Shown here: positions 24,022 to 38,123 of the stretch, piece by piece | How the letters are laid out: every line of letters begins with the position of its first letter | Position numbering within the stretch: position 1 is the stretch's first letter | Assembly: GCA_028023455.1 (NCBI GenBank) | Contig: JAQFVV010006640.1 | Coordinates: forward strand, 204,001-268,000 | Reading direction: 5' to 3' | Length of the DNA stretch: 64,000 bases | DNA from: Epiperipatus broadwayi | Lineage: Eukaryota > Onychophora > Udeonychophora > Euonychophora > Peripatidae | The notes under the pieces: model-generated | The model's input: only the letters and a program-made list of their open reading frames with translations | The model's database searches: none | What the model was told of the DNA's origin: nothing | Program-made: the position numbers and the translations under genes

Positions 24022-24339
24022 TAACAATTATGTGCTAGTATAAGAGATGGTGATTATGTCATGTTTAGTAGTTTAACCTTATTGATATATAAACTATTTT
24101 AAAATTATGGATAAAATGAAAACTATAACAGTCTTAAAACTAAATAAAATCAGCAATGATCTAAAGCAAATGTCATTCAATATCATTACTACATAATCTC
24201 TATAAGCTTTTTTTAAAAAATCACATTAATTAACAATTTGAACAATAGTTGATAAGTAGCTACCTGTAGATGTTGCATTTAGACCAAGAAAAAACTGCTG
24301 AGAACAAATTTCATCTCAGTTCAAATGACACTAGTAAAT

Positions 24340-25080
24340 AGAAACTTTTTCAGCATAATCTACCACAGGGTCACTCATGTCATTTACTATATTTAATATA
24401 TTCATCAGTGACCTTTTAAAAACAGAATGCAATCAATGTATCTATATTAATGATATCGCTCTGATTTTTTAAAAACGCTTGCCTGAAGTATAAAAACATT
24501 TAGGCCATCCAATTTTTCAGGAAAATAATAAAGAAGCGGGTAGTAATCACAATATAACTGTTTGCAATAGCACACTAAAACACAATACCAATCTAAGTAG
24601 GAATATTTTGAATTGTAGCCTTATAATTTTCCTAATTTATCTAGGATTAGATCAAAATCAAGTTATAGGAATAATCTTATTGGTAAGCTAGCTGGCATTA
24701 CTTGAGTTGTAACGCAAATGTTCTAAATACATCTTTCTTGGTGTCTACTGGTGAATACAGTATTGTTCATTGGAGAAAAAGTTCTCATACTAAGTATATG
24801 GATACTCAATTTAATATAACTATCAGAAATATTACAGTCTAATCAATTTTACTTGTTTGCAGTAACTTCTTGTTCATTTATATATTTTTCCACCGGATAT
24901 CTTATTAGAAATTATCCCACCGAAAATGTATAAAAAATTTAAGCAAATAGGCTCTGCCAATAAGTTAAGATATAATTCTTTCACATTAGATTCTTCTCAA
25001 ATAAAATTATCTTATCACATGTTTAACCTAAAATATACAATCGAAGAATTATAGCAATGGAAAATGGTAGAAAATCGATA
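24340..25080 (+). pseudogene. Decayed Jockey-like LINE reverse transcriptase
   Basis: Broken plus-strand frames read LPQGSLMSFTIFNIFISDLL near 24365 (RT motif B) and then KTECNQCIYINDIALIF near 24425 (motif C, YIND for Y.DD). After frameshifts come FLGV and SSHTKYMDTQFNITIRNIT near 24790, which matches the post-RT block W..S.HT..VDTQLN.TMR. PPKMYKKF near 24920 follows. It is heavily mutated. A related copy lies on the minus strand at 61.6-63.4 kb. Confidence 0.7.
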
Positions 25081-25099
25081 TTTTTATAAAGTTGCAAAT

Positions 25100-25800
25100 C
25101 AATTTCTTTTTCCACATCCAATAATAAAGTGAATTTAATATTTCCAGTTGCAAAATTCAGGACAATCTATGGTCTTTGCGCTCTTCAACTTCAAAAATGG
25201 AATTTAAGAGCCACTAATCTAACATTGTTAGAAGGAGTTAACAACTACAAATGCCTTGGTCAGATTATTAATACCGATAGAATCAATACAGACCAAGTTA
25301 ATCGTAGAATTAAACTTGATTGATTATTTTTGGTAGAAATAATTTAATATTAAAAGAAAATATATCTATGTGATTGAAAAGGAAGGTTTTTAATAAATGT
25401 ATTTTACCAAAGACTTCAGACCACTTAAAGAAGTATGGAGAGATGTATGTTAGAAGTAACGAAAGAGGTCAAAGTGAAATACATGAGTGAGAGAACAATC
25501 AGGTGTTAGTGATATCATTTATGGAATTAAGAGACCAAAATGGAGATGGGCTGGAAATATGTCTTGAAGATATAATAATATATGGGCAGTTGAAATCTTA
25601 AACTGGATTGCAAGAGATTGTAAAGGACTTAGAAAAAAACCACATGTGAGATGGATGGATGAAATAAGGAAGTGTGTGAGGATGATAGGGAAAAGAGAGG
25701 CTAGAAATCGAAGATGTATTGAACTTGGAGAGACCTTCATCCTACAGTGGATAAATAATGATTAAAAATGATGATGGTGGTGATGATGAATCTGTATAAA
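25100..25800 (+). pseudogene. 3' end of an RTE/CR1-like LINE
   Basis: The segment opens near 25222 with LLEGVNNYKCLGQIINTDR, the YLGQ block after the RT palm, and then VNRRIKLDWxFFGRNN. Broken frames continue through LKRKVFNKCILP, NWIARDCKG and RWMDEIRKC. They end LGETFILQWINND at about 25765, which corresponds to the usual GE.YVQQW terminus of such elements. An ATGATGATGGTGG-type tail at about 25775 fits the short 3' microsatellite of RTE-type LINEs. A second copy of this family is at 48.6-50.6 kb. Confidence 0.8.
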
Positions 25801-25964
25801 TACAGGCAAATGCAAATCACGAAGCACATAATTAAAGGTTAATCTACAACTACATTGGTAGAAATGAAGGACTTAAAGTCATTTGTGAATCTGCCTCCTA
25901 GTTATCTTTTCTGATTCCTTTATAATATTTGTTAATATTCTAGGTTGTCTAAAAAATCCCTATA

Positions 25965-26040
25965 TTAAATAAATGAATAAAATACATATTTTGCCAAAAA
26001 ATCACCATGTTAAATAAATGAATAAAATACATATTTTGCC
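25965..26040. repeat. 45-bp tandem duplication
   Basis: TTAAATAAATGAATAAAATA followed by CATATTTTGCCA occurs at 25965 and again at 26010. Confidence 0.85.
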
Positions 26041-26289
26041 ATTACTATTGAACTTGTGAACTGATATTGGATGCACTCTTACTTCTCCATATTTGCCATA
26101 AGCATTACAGGCAACACCATTGGTCAGAACGATAGTCTGTATGGAGAAGATTTAGCTAAAGACTTTATTTCAATATACTTGTACAAAAGGTGGGTTAAGA
26201 AAATTGTTGAATGTTAATAGTGGCAAAGACTGGAATAGAAGAATAGATGCATTAATAAAAATAGGGAGTTGGAGAGATGGGGAATTAGT

Positions 26290-26610
26290 ATGGAGAGTAA
26301 AAAGAATTTAAATATATACAGAAGTAAACAGAATATTGGGTGAGGGTTAATTTATGATAATAGCAAGGAAAGTAGTTTGTTGTTTAAGGCTCAAACAGGA
26401 TCGTTAGCAACAAGGGAATATACACACAAATGGATAAATGTGAATGATTCAGTCTACAAGTTATGTAAAAAACACATGGGAAATAATAAGCGTCTGCTAA
26501 TTGAATGTAAATGCTTACAAGCAGAAGGGGTATAAATAATGAAGTTGTGGGAGAATAAATATAAAGAAAGTGGGTTATTGGTTTTTATGCTGGATGTGGG
26601 AAAAGATAAG
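26290..26610 (+). pseudogene. LINE C-terminal fragment with zinc-knuckle remnant
   Basis: With frameshifts the plus strand reads NIYRSKQNI, then LLFKAQTGSLATREYTHKW and LCKKHMGNNKRLLIECKCLQ. The spacing (C-x2-C, then a His/Arg position and a final C) resembles the LINE C-terminal CCHC knuckle. It is another LINE remnant, possibly from the element at 24.3 kb split by the RTE-like copy, or from a third family. Confidence 0.5.
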
Positions 26611-27399
26611 GGGATCTATATATGAATGCCATAAAGTGGATAAAGATTATGATATGGAAATGGGGTGAAGCAGGATAGAGAAAAATATGGAAAAAACTTA
26701 GGATGGGGAATGGAAAGGGAAGGTGGCTAACAGGTTTCTCTGGGCATAGTGGCTGAGAGACTCCTGACTTCGATAAAGGGATAGTCATAGCGCGTATCGC
26801 ATATATCTATTTACGTACATGAATAAATGCATAAAAAATGTAATTAAATTTCATAATTATGAGGAATAGAAAAAAGGAAGAGCAAGTTAGTAAAAAAAAG
26901 AAGTAGATAAGGAAAACTGATATGAATAAAAATACTAATTTAGAGTGATATATATGAATCAAAATAATATTAAATATGTAAAGATTTATTTATGCAAATG
27001 CAGAATTAGTTAAAAATGGAATAAGACTTTGTACTATAGATATAGTTTATGTGGAAATAAGAATGAGTTTTGACCAATTCAGGCATAAATATAAAATATT
27101 TAAAAAGAATTAGGATATATTGTATGGAGAAAGGGAAAAAAATAAAATAAACCGATAGTGATTCATTGATTTAATGATTTTTGGTTTAGATCTTTATAAA
27201 GAAATTGTGGAATATGAATATAGAATCTATGCAAATGGCTTTCATTAAAAAAGAGTGAAAGGGGAGAAGAATCAGGGCTAAAAAAGGAAATATATAAGTT
27301 TTTTGTTTGCAGTGCATATACATCTATTTATAAATACATATATGTATATGTATATATGTGTGTGTGAATTTAAATACACATATATATGTGGGTATTGTA

Positions 27400-29270
27400 C
27401 CGGTCGAAAACCACCACCCCCAATGTCAAATCGGATTCAAACTCAACTGAACCAAAACTGAATTCAAACCCAACTCAACAGCTCAGATAGCAGAAATCGA
27501 CGGCACAGTGCTATGCGCCAAGAACTAGTTCAATGGTTGGTGAGGACTAGAGACCCTTGCACTGACACGAATATCTAATAATTAATTACTTTGAATACTT
27601 TTTAAATCAAATCATATGTATGTTCGGGTTGCCAACACAGACAGCGAGTATTAACATTTAAATAATTATAAAAAGAATGATGAACTAAGAAACCAAGTAT
27701 GTTGGAAAGTATTTAATAAGAATAATTTGTTTTGTTTCATAGAATATAAAATACATTAACTACCTCTAGTCTTTAAGATATCTTACAATTATAATAAGAG
27801 TGGCGGTCCTTATCATATGCCAACAAGTATTACACAACATGGAATTCTATGTCTATGCCCCCAACGAGAAATATAAAGGCAGATAAAGGTATTCATTAAT
27901 AAGGAAATGATTGCTCTAATTTTATTATGACAGAATGTGATATTTATTTTCACATTCGAAAATCTACTCATGAAGAGCAAGATACGTAATTTAGGGCATA
28001 ACTTTAATCTTGATTTGAAAACTGATTTAACTAAATATATTTGAAAATTTGTTCGACTTTAATTTAAATCCCTTCATCATGGATTACGAGCATGGAGCGG
28101 GTTTTACCGGAACAAAAATGCAATGGTGCTTGACGAATTACGAGGCAGAGAGTCAAATTTAAAGATGATCGCTAGTCGATGATCGAAGCCCTATGGCGGC
28201 TTGCATCAACAAGTCTTACGCCCTTTGACTAATGAATACGAAAGGAAGTACTTTCTTCCTTGAGAAATTTAAATAAGAGAATATGATCACCGACCAGCCT
28301 AACGGAGCGGAAGATGGCCCTACGTCAGCAACGTTTGATGATGATGACTTGATAGTCATCGTTGAAAAATAAAACCCATGTAGAATGCTCTACGTGATGA
28401 CTTGACCAATTAATTAAAGTCAAACGAACTTTTATCGAACTATTTTAAAACATTTATAAACTATATTAATTATGCCCTAATATCGTGCCCTTCCTGAATA
28501 TTAATATAAAATAACAAAAGTGGAATTAAAATACATTTAACCCTTTATCGACCCTTTTTGCAATAAAGACATTTAAGATTATATTTGCATAAATAAATAT
28601 TAGTGGAACAAGAAAATCATTTAACATTATGTGAATATATATAAATACTTATAACTTAGATAGGAGCTGGGGACATAGGTGAAAAATTGAGCTAATAATA
28701 AATTATTAGCTAAATGTAAAAATAGTAAACATGTAATATTTTCCTTTGACTCGATGATTAATAGAACTTATAAATTTAGCTCTAATGGGCGAGAATTACT
28801 ATTTGAAATTAATGTTATATTATTTGCGTGAGGCAAATGGAATCAAGGAGCTCATCGAGTCGAAAGATTATTGGCATATAATTTTTAAATACGACATTAA
28901 TAAAGCACACTAATATATATATATATTAAACGAACCGCCAGGTAAGAAAAGAAAAAGTTTAAAGACTAGAGATTTAAAGAATTACGCTATAGATTTACAG
29001 TAGCATTTTATAAATAAAAGGTGTTACAAAGATTTTACATTAAAGAATAAAAGAGCTCTTAATAAGGAGGAGTGTAAAATAAAGTTCGAACTGGCCAGAA
29101 AGTTTAACGTCCATTATAGAAACATATATTACCCCTTCCGTGCTGGTCCTTAAGTTACACCTCCAGGTTGTTAAAAACGTAGGCACCATTGATTGATTAT
29201 TGGAACAGCATTTTAGTAGCCTCCATAATTTTAGCAGAATGATCGATCCGGAAAAGGTTCAACAGCTCCA
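27400..29270. other. Less AT-rich block of unknown nature
   Basis: From TGTACCGGTCGAAAACCACC at about 27399 the composition is visibly richer in G and C, notably at 27400-27560 and 28060-28400. Nearby sequence has diffuse direct and inverted similarity but no clean LTR pair. Short open stretches exist (for example MDYEHGAGFTGTKMQWCL on the plus strand near 28079), but I recognise no domain. A decayed transposon of an unidentified class is the likeliest reading. Confidence 0.35.
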
Positions 29271-30140
29271 GTGAAGATTTCTCGGGACTTTAGGAACCGT
29301 AGCCAGATTCCTGATGTTCTAGCCCTCTATCATGATGTATTTAATTTTTTATACGCACAGAGTTCACTGCACTACTCTACAACAAAGCTAGCCTTTTCTC
29401 CTGACTTTTCAGGGCTATATATATTGTCCAGATGCCTTAAGGCTAGCGCTCATTTTATTATCAATTAGTTGTTTTCAAATACATTCCCTCGATAAGGCTT
29501 TCAAACTAATTTTTGAATTCCTTTCCTAATTAGAAAATGAATTCTTAAAATCTGAAATGATTTTAATTAGAAATTGAATTCTTATCTTTTTCCAATTAAT
29601 AAAACTTTACTGTTGTTTTTGAGAATTTGAGAGCTTATCGAAAGAATGTAGTTTTTAATCAACAACACTTTAACAAATTATTTAAAATTAAAAAAAAACA
29701 AGTATTCCCGACGCAATGAAACTTTCGAACAATTATATATTTTTAATATTTACAAGTATATACGCACAATCCACGCAATTTAATATATATAAATTCATGA
29801 ATATTTTCTCATGAATTTATTTAGAGAATTGATCAATTTTAAGCTAAACTAATTAATTTTAATACGCATTTGAAATAAATTATTTATTATGGAAATTAGC
29901 GTGGATTGAACGTATAAAGCCCCATTGCATCGGAAATTTAAGGTTAGTATTAGGGTAAATAACATGAAGCTAGGATCGAACTCAGATCCGACTGCTTCAG
30001 TATATATATGTATGTTAAATTATTACCAATATGACTCTCTTTTTATGCACAAATTTCGTAATTGCAAACTAGGGACTACAATACTTTAAAACAAATATAT
30101 TTAAAATGTTACGATTTAAATGTTATTTAGAGTAATTTAC
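29271..30140. other. AT-rich intron sequence next to SLC23 exon 3
   Basis: The small ORF at 29271-29468 has no recognisable domain. The rest is AT-rich and lies immediately downstream of the donor at 30140. Confidence 0.4.
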
Positions 30141-30414
30141 CGGTCGCTATAGCACTTGGGTTTTTGTTGATCCATTCTGGTAATAGAAATCCCATAAAAA
30201 TAGAAAATCCTAAAATAAAAAGATTTCTTGAGGATGTCAGATATACTTGTTGCAGACCAGATAACCCAACTGCTGTTATCATTCCAAATACAATGCAAAA
30301 ATTTCCTCCAATTACTGGATCAGGAATAGTAGTGAAAAATGCTCCAAATTTTCCACACACAGCACTTAAAATCATAATCACTGCTGAATACTGAATAATT
30401 TTTCGACTTGCAGT
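30141..30414 (-). CDS. SLC23A1/2-like: SLC23-family transporter, internal exon 3: TM10 to TM12 region
   Basis: The minus-strand exon starts at TASRKIIQYSAVIM straight after the NAT signature. It continues through GKFGAFFTTIPDPVIGG, FGMITAVGLSGLQ, SSRNLFILGFSIFMG and LPEWINKNPSAIATG. These are the strongly conserved segments that follow the NAT motif in animal SLC23 proteins (IPDPV/IGG, MITAVGLS, SSRNLF.LGFS). The length is 274 nt, 91 codons plus one base. The acceptor is TTATTTCAG just right of 30414 and the donor is ACCG/GTAAAT just left of 30141. The trailing G joins GT of the next exon to give Gly. No frameshift or stop is present, so the gene looks functional here. The intron to the next exon is about 22.7 kb and holds most of the transposons of the window. 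Confidence 0.95.
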
Positions 30415-31785
30415 CTGAAATAAGCATATAGAAGATTAGCATTAAACTATAAACAAATATAAATTAATAAATGATTTGTAGTCGCATTTTTTACAGAATT
30501 ACTTATAACAATAGAACAAAATTGGAAAAATAATTTTCCAACATATTACAAAATTCAAAAGTTAACCACATTTTTATAGATAGTTACTAAATTAATTATA
30601 ATTAACAACCGTTGTTTCTAATCTGAAAAGTACGAGAATGGCACAATTTAATTATAATTTTAAAAATATGCCTATAGCTGAATTATATATTAGTTTATCT
30701 CTTGCTAACTAACAATCGAATTTAAATGCAGGTGATTGTTATACAAATTTTCAAGCAATCGTCTAGTTTCAATAAGCAAATGTATCAATAAGGAATATAA
30801 GTAATTGCTAACATAATTTACTCATGCTAAACATATTTGGTTGTATAATATTAGTAAATTTGTCTGATATGTTTATAATTTAAAGTTCAAAACTGAGTAT
30901 ATTTTGAAAACTTTTCTCTATTAATAAGTAAACTAGTGTTTCAATTGTCATTATGAAAATAAATAGTAGCTATTATAAGTCAAAAGATAAAAAAAAGAGA
31001 AATGGTAATCTTTCACCAATTATTATTTGACACTACTTAATAATGTCTTCTTTTTCACTATTTCTCTGAAAAGAGCTTCTGGACAGACCTCTGTTCGTCA
31101 AAGTCTGTTTTACCATCTACCTATTAATACATGTTCTACCTATGAAATATGAATTCTAGCATGGATATCTATGCAGATTGACAAATTCTATTTTTAGACT
31201 GTAGTCAAATACATCTTATATGGCAGATAAATTACTGCATTAACTATAATGATTTGTCAAACAATGTCATTATTTCAGCACTTTCATTTCTGCATGCTAT
31301 TCTATCTTGCATAATCTCATCAAGCACATTCCTTATTTATAATTATTATAATACTTGATAAATTCGTAGCCTTGTTTAATAGTGTTAATATATATATATA
31401 TATATATTGTAACCAGTTGGTTACATCACACACACTAATATAGTGTATGTGAATATATATATATATATGTAAAATAAAGGAAAAGTAGAAATAAACATAG
31501 AATAAATTATAGTAGATATTTTCTACATTCATTGAAATAAAATAAAAATAATAATAGTAACTCTGATTTAAAATATTGTTTTATAAATTAATATTTTAAA
31601 AAGGTCTGAATAAATATAAATATTGCATTATTATTAATTATTACTCTGATTTTGAAATTTAAAAACACCCTATTGCATTTTTGAAATCTTTAATTAATTT
31701 TTAAATTTTTATTGTCTAAGTGAAAACATGTATATAGATTCCAAGAGATTAGTGAGATAAAAATAAAAACTCTGTTTTTAATCAA

Positions 31786-33360
31786 GTGTTGTTAACACCT
31801 CAGATGAGGTTATAAAAGACTGATAAAAAATATATCAGTTAGTTTTTGCTTGTAGTTTGTAAGAGTTGACCAGAGGAGTCTGGTTGTAGTATTTTAAGCA
31901 GTGGCCAACTGGGCCACTGCATAGTTTGGATAATGATTTTGAAGAGAGCAGTATGTTGTTGGCTGTAGCAGAGAGTTTGCAGAAAAGCTACCATGATCTA
32001 ATGTTGCCGAAGGCGGGAGCTGCTACTATTTTCCTTCACAGGAGTTTGGTTTTGAAGCTGGGTCACTTTTGAATCAATAACCAAAAAAAAGAGGATAAAA
32101 TAGCTAGCAGAATTATATAAAGCTCCTATGAAGATCTAAGGGAGTACAGTCCAGTAGTTGCATTATAGTTTACTGCAGAGATTTGATTTATGAAGCCAGG
32201 GTCACTTCAAATGGATCAACTAGCTGCATAAATATGTTCCAGAAGACAGCCTGACAATTGCTTGGACTACAAAAGAAATCTCATGGTATGCCAACAAATT
32301 ACCGGAATTATATACTTTTACCTGATGATGACAATCACTAAAACCAAACTCATCAAGAAAAATCTTCCAGCTTGCTGAAGAATTAATTACACTATGCTGC
32401 GTCAGATAAAGGCAAAGAAACACGGATAAACGTATATACAGCTGGGGGTGAGTAGCATTATATATGATAAGGAAGTTTTAAACAATTTCCTTAGTAAAAT
32501 GACATTTTTATAACTGATAGAAATATATAAAACGATATTAGTTTAAAATCGTTTATTAAAGGAAAAAAAGAATACAAAGAAAGTTGTAATTAATAATCAA
32601 GAAAAAGATTTCCAAAAATCTTTTAGACTAAAAAAAATAAGAAAGACATTTTAAATCAATTAACTGTCAAAAATTTGATAGTGCTTGTTTCAAGAAAAAG
32701 GCTATTCAGCAAAGAGAATAAAATTGCGAGAATAATCTGTAATAATTTTATTGTGATAAATACTAATGTTATGTAGATAAATTAATATATCGCACGTCTG
32801 TGCAAATTAGGTATATATGCGTTTCAGTAAACCTACTATGTAAATGTATTTCATTTAACTGAAACTTTAATCATTTATTATATTTATATATAATTTAAGA
32901 TTTGGATAATTATTTTGCAGCAAGTCAAATAGGTTATTTCACGCATGCACACACATGTATATGTGAGTATGTTGTCAATTATAACACATATGTAAATTTT
33001 AATCATTTTTTTGTTGTTATTGAATGTCAATTGAAATTGATTAATTGTATATTATAAATCGCGCATCTGTGCGCTTATATATGTAAACCATAGTAATAGC
33101 TTGGATTGTAAATTTTAATTTTGTAAATCAATGTAACAATTTAAATTTTGAATAGGAATTATGTAAATTAATGTGAAAACTTGAATTTTGTAGTAATCTT
33201 ATAAATTACAGAGGGATGACTTTATTATTGTGTATCTTTCAAAATCAGAACCCTTATAAGACCTTAATCATTTATTTTTTTTTGTTGTTGTTATTAATAA
33301 ACTTATATTTAATTGTTAAAATTGCATTCCATCATCTCTTGTTCACATACAGTAATAGAG
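31786..33360 (+). other. Possible degenerate LTR-type or retroposed block
   Basis: TGTTGTTAACACCTCAGATG is followed by the TATA-like GTTATAAAAG at about 31809. After a less AT-rich stretch (31850-32450) there is an AATAAA-type signal near 33297. This order resembles a promoter-to-polyA unit such as a retroelement terminal region, but no second copy and no coding domain was found. Confidence 0.25.
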
Positions 33361-34127
33361 CCCATGTTCTCTGAACTAGATTTCGGACACAGATAAATGG
33401 GGATGTGTTTAGTGCTTTGGGCATCCAGTGATGATCAATCATTATTCTGGTTGGCGCAAAAGAGGATAGTCTTTAAAGCCCATGCACTATATTTTATTTT
33501 AGTTCAGTCTTGTTAAAAATTTAAGTTTATAGTTGGCCAGTACAAATGGCCTGAGCATTGATGATGATCAGCATGTTTTAAATGTCCCAGCATTATTGCT
33601 TCAATTTCTGATTATTGTGTACTTTTAATGGATAGGCACTAAACTGGTGCATCCAAGTCATGTTATATAATTGCCCAAGCTGGCAAAGGCTCAATAGTTA
33701 GCCTGGTCTACAGAAGACCCATTTCCAATCCAGTCACAAGATGGACTGTTGATTTTATTCTGATTTATTGTACTGATTTGTTTATTCCCATCAATGATGA
33801 TAATGGATGGTTCTCTCAAGTATTTACTTGTACTTTTTTTTTTTAAATGATGATGCAGGTGATTAATTATGCTTTTAGTTGCTTTTCTGAGTCATCTGGC
33901 TGATCTCATCAATCTCTCAATGTTCTCAGAGATCTCTTGATCTCATATCATCCTTAAATATCATACTTTTGTAAATTTATTCATATTTCATTTTAAATGG
34001 ACTGGGAGTGATGATGATTTACCATCACCCCATGTTCACTCCATTTACTTTCCACTCCTGCCTACCCCATCCTGTTACAATATATATATATCACATGACA
34101 ACCATTAAGACTTAATATAAGAAACGT
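33361..34127. other. Intron sequence of mixed composition
   Basis: The block is less AT-rich and has ATGATGAT-type runs near 33560, 33790 and 34010. No domain or RNA gene was recognised; it may be decayed LINE sequence. Confidence 0.3.
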
Positions 34128-34345
34128 GGACTTAATCAGTGAAGTATTTAATAGCTTCACGCTCTTAGATCTAACCGCTTCAGCTTCACCTCTTTAAATA
34201 GAAAGTAGGTTGAAGTAAAGAAGTGTTCCCCTCTTTTCTTCCAAAGCGTAAGCTTGTGGTTAAGACCTGTAGAGGTCCCTAATATTGCATTTTTACACGC
34301 ATATTCTTGACATTAAAGCCTTAGTAAATATTATATACTTAATAC
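34128..34345 (-). repeat. Solitary copy of the 348-bp unit family
   Basis: GTGGACTTAATCAGTGAAGT, then AGTAGGTTGAAGTAAAGAAG, GCGTAAGCTTGTG and AAGACCTGTAGAGGTCCCT match the reverse complement of the tandem unit at 46064-46758 in the same order. About 200 bp is shared with substitutions. It is an older, partial copy. Confidence 0.8.
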
Positions 34346-34869
34346 TATAGATTCATTCAATTTGATATCAAGGCAATTTTTATAGGCAATAGCTGTGAGG
34401 GAGGAGTGAACGTGTTTAGCTGTTGTTGTTTTTTTAGCTTCTTATTCCACAAGTGATTTTAAAAATAAAAAGCATTCATAAATTAGTATTGTATATCAGG
34501 TACTTCAATAAAATTATTATCTATTTATATTCATATACATGAAGCATTTCTAACATTACTCTTGCTAATAAATCATTATATGAGTGTGGAGGTGGGGAGA
34601 GGAGGTTGTAATAAATACATAAATGATAGTATCATTTACTTTTAAGACCTAAATAAATTACACAATAAATTACTAAATTGTAATATACAAAGATACAATC
34701 TTAAAATGAGTTCCCACAATGTATTATATCACGTCATCCAGTTACCTTGTGATTTTTTATTCATCTTTATTTTTTAATAAAAATTAGATATTTCATTTTT
34801 CTTTTGTTATTACTATTATTTTCCATGTCACATTTATTTTCCACAGTAGGCAGAAAACTTTATCAACTT

Positions 34870-34966
34870 ATACATTGTACAGGCTTAAACCTGCATTTAT
34901 ATATGTAATATATGCGGGATTCGAACTCAGACTTTCACACGACTCGCCACTCTCATGTAACGACTT
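34870..34966. repeat. Fragment of the 19.7-kb foldback family
   Basis: CATTGTACAGGCTTAAACCTG through GCGGGATTCGAACTCAGAC and TTTCACACGAC matches the left end of the element at 19702-19780. The other arm is missing. Confidence 0.85.
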
Positions 34967-37089
34967 TATATGTGATCCCTTTCTAGGAATTTTATATTCT
35001 AAGACTTAGATAACACTTCAAATATACATCACTATCGTATATTCTATTGACATACCTAGCCTAGATAAATGGAATCTTTATTTTTTTTTCAATAATATCT
35101 GCAATATTTATTTGTTTTTTAAATCTATATATTTCACAGTTTGATTTCTCCAAATTACTCCAACATTCATTTCTTCATATTTTACTGTATATTAAGTTGC
35201 TGAATTGGTTATCTATAAAATATAAGAAATAGAGTTCAAGTAAGCACTAGTAAAATATATTTATTAAAAATTCTTCGTGTTCTTGTACACAAGTATGTTT
35301 TCTTATGGGGTTCATCTATACAAGTATATTTCCTTTTAATATTATTTCTAACAAAAATAATTTAACTAATTCTACTATTGATTTTATTCATTGTGTATCC
35401 AAAAATATTCTTTTCAAATATGTAAGCATATTTCTTTTAAATATTATTATTTTAGACTTTTTATGATGGAGCGTTTTTGTTAAAACAGCAGTACCATTTG
35501 AAAAATCCACATGACTTTAAACTCATTAGTTTTTGCCCCCTCGTAGTTTCCCATTTTAATCCTCAAAATAGTCCCATAAAACTGTTGCAAAATGATTTCC
35601 AAAAATAGAATCTCATGTCATATACCTCTATTGTTTCATTCTTATTTTTCTTGTTAGTATAGAATCTAATCATTATTGCTGCATTTTGGAAAATATTTCA
35701 AAACATTAATTCTAGAAATATTTATAAAATCAAATACCTTTTCATAACCTTTAAATATAATACGAAATGGAAATCTTATTTATTAATTTATTTTATAACC
35801 TCTTTAGGAATATAAACAATTATGTTATAACCTTTTTTAAATTCAACTAATTCCTTTTATTGATTGAATCCAAAGTTTTGGATAGAAAACTTACAATAAT
35901 ATTAGTAGCAGTTTAGTTTAATACTGTTTAAAGACTGATAGGTTTTTATTTTTTCATGTCATCTTTCTTCATTTTTTAAAAACATATCACATCATTCTTT
36001 CGATCATTTGACCCATCTTTATTTTTTAGACATTCATTTTCTCAACAATTTCTCTCTCTCTTCATTTGCTTTTTTTAATAATTATAATAATTTCCTCATT
36101 TCCTTAAGTTTTTTCATTCTTAATAAATTTAATTGAATATTTTATTTCTCCATTTAAAATATTCTTCAAAAGATATACTCAAAATTATAGGAGATGCATT
36201 ATTTTATTGTTCTTCATTATTATATAGTTCATTGTAGAATTTTTACCTTACTTTATGAAGCCTTCCTCTTCTTAATAATAGTGCTTTTTTTCTTTCTATT
36301 GTTAAAACAATTTTTTCCCCAAATACACAAATTTCTTGATTTATATTTTTGAAATATTGTTTTTTATTATAGCTTTTATTAATTTTTTTTGCCACTTTAC
36401 AATTACATATTTTACATCTTCATTAACTTTTTTCTTACCAATTTTTCAGTTATAAATTTATTGTCCAATGTTCGCTCTTTTATTTAGACTATTTTGCCAT
36501 AGATTTAGTGTATTAGATATTTATTTATTGAACTTATTCCCTTCTGAACATGTTCTCGTCTTAAATTCATTAATATTTTTAAATGATTTCTTGAAAGTTA
36601 AAAATATTAACTGTTAACACTTTTTAATAGCTTTTATCCGTCTAGTTTTGTAATGTCACATTTTAATTTCACTAATCAAAATAATCTTCTAATAATATGT
36701 ACATTTATAAACATTAACCCATTCATCCTGCCTTTAAGAAAACCCAAATCTATATCTCAATTAATAAATATAAAATATTTATAAATGAAGATCATAATAA
36801 CTGCAGATAAGTTTAGTAAGCAGTCAATCATATTAATTTACCAAGTAAATAATTACATAAGCCAATAAATACCACATGATCACCATTTCATATGCTTGCT
36901 TATAACTGTTTTTTTGTGTGGCAATACGTATAGTGAGTTTTGCCTGTTTTAAATAATTACATGTTAATCTTATCCATTGCTATAAAAATTACAAGGAGAA
37001 CATTTGGTATTATCGTATTAGTTCCTTTATAAACTCAAAGAGCAAAGAAAGTATATCTTTTAAAAAAATAAAAACAGCTTTTTGCAAGC

Positions 37090-37131
<42 letters not shown>

Positions 37132-38123
37132 AAGCTTGTTGTGTTTATTAACATGATTTAATCAAGAGAAAAAAATAATATTACTAGCATCTTTGAAATA
37201 TTATATAGATATATATTTTACTATTAAAATTCAAATGTGGAAATTGCATGTGAAATGTATTTTGTTATAAATAAAAGATGAAAGACAACATTATACCAAT
37301 CCAAAGTAGCAAGATTAATTTTTCAAGTTACGTAGTTAATTTGGTTTTAAAATTCTACACGTTCTGGTTTTGACAAATATTATATAGACGAATTATTTTG
37401 AACAGATTAAAAAATATTTTAAAATTCTCAAGAAAATTTCTAATGCCATCTTTGAAAGATGAAAGAATTGAAGATAAATTTAGATATAAAAAGAGACATG
37501 AAAGAATACATCGATTTTACTGAATTTGTTGCAAATACCAAAAATTGGATATTAACAATTTAAAAAAAAATTAAAGAGGAAATGAAATCTAAGAAGCATT
37601 CAAATGATAACACAGCATAGTTAAATTATATTTTGATAGACATTAAACAGATATTTCAAGATCATAATAATCTGATCAGATCCAACGCAGAAAATGCTAA
37701 TCGATTAGTCGTAAATTGAATATGTATTAGTGTAAAGCTAGAGTACACAAATTATTAAGAAAGGCTATATTAACAATGGTGTTTGTGATCTCAAATAATA
37801 TTTTTCAACAAACAATTATGAAAAAATATATTAATTTGTGAACCTCATTAATGCCTGACTATGATTTCAATAAAGTGAATAATCATGATAAACACTTTTG
37901 CATCCAGATTTACTAAATTACATGCTGATTCTGGGAGCAGTATTAACCCTCAATATTATTTAGTTGCAGCAAAATTGACATAATATAAAGCATATGAAGA
38001 AATTATAAAACTACCAAAAAATTTAGCATAAAAAATATTTTGGAAATGCAAAATTTATATTTTAACTAAAAACTTGATTTTAATTACAAAAATACTGTTG
38101 GGAATACAGTAGTATTTTTTTTC
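34967..38123. other. AT-rich intron sequence with an (AT)n tract
   Basis: An alternating AT run lies at about 37091-37128. At 36888-36945 a fragment (ATGATCACCATTTCATATGC, GTTTTGCCTG) resembles the reverse of the right end of the hairpin family copy at 56.6 kb. Nothing else was recognised. Confidence 0.5.
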
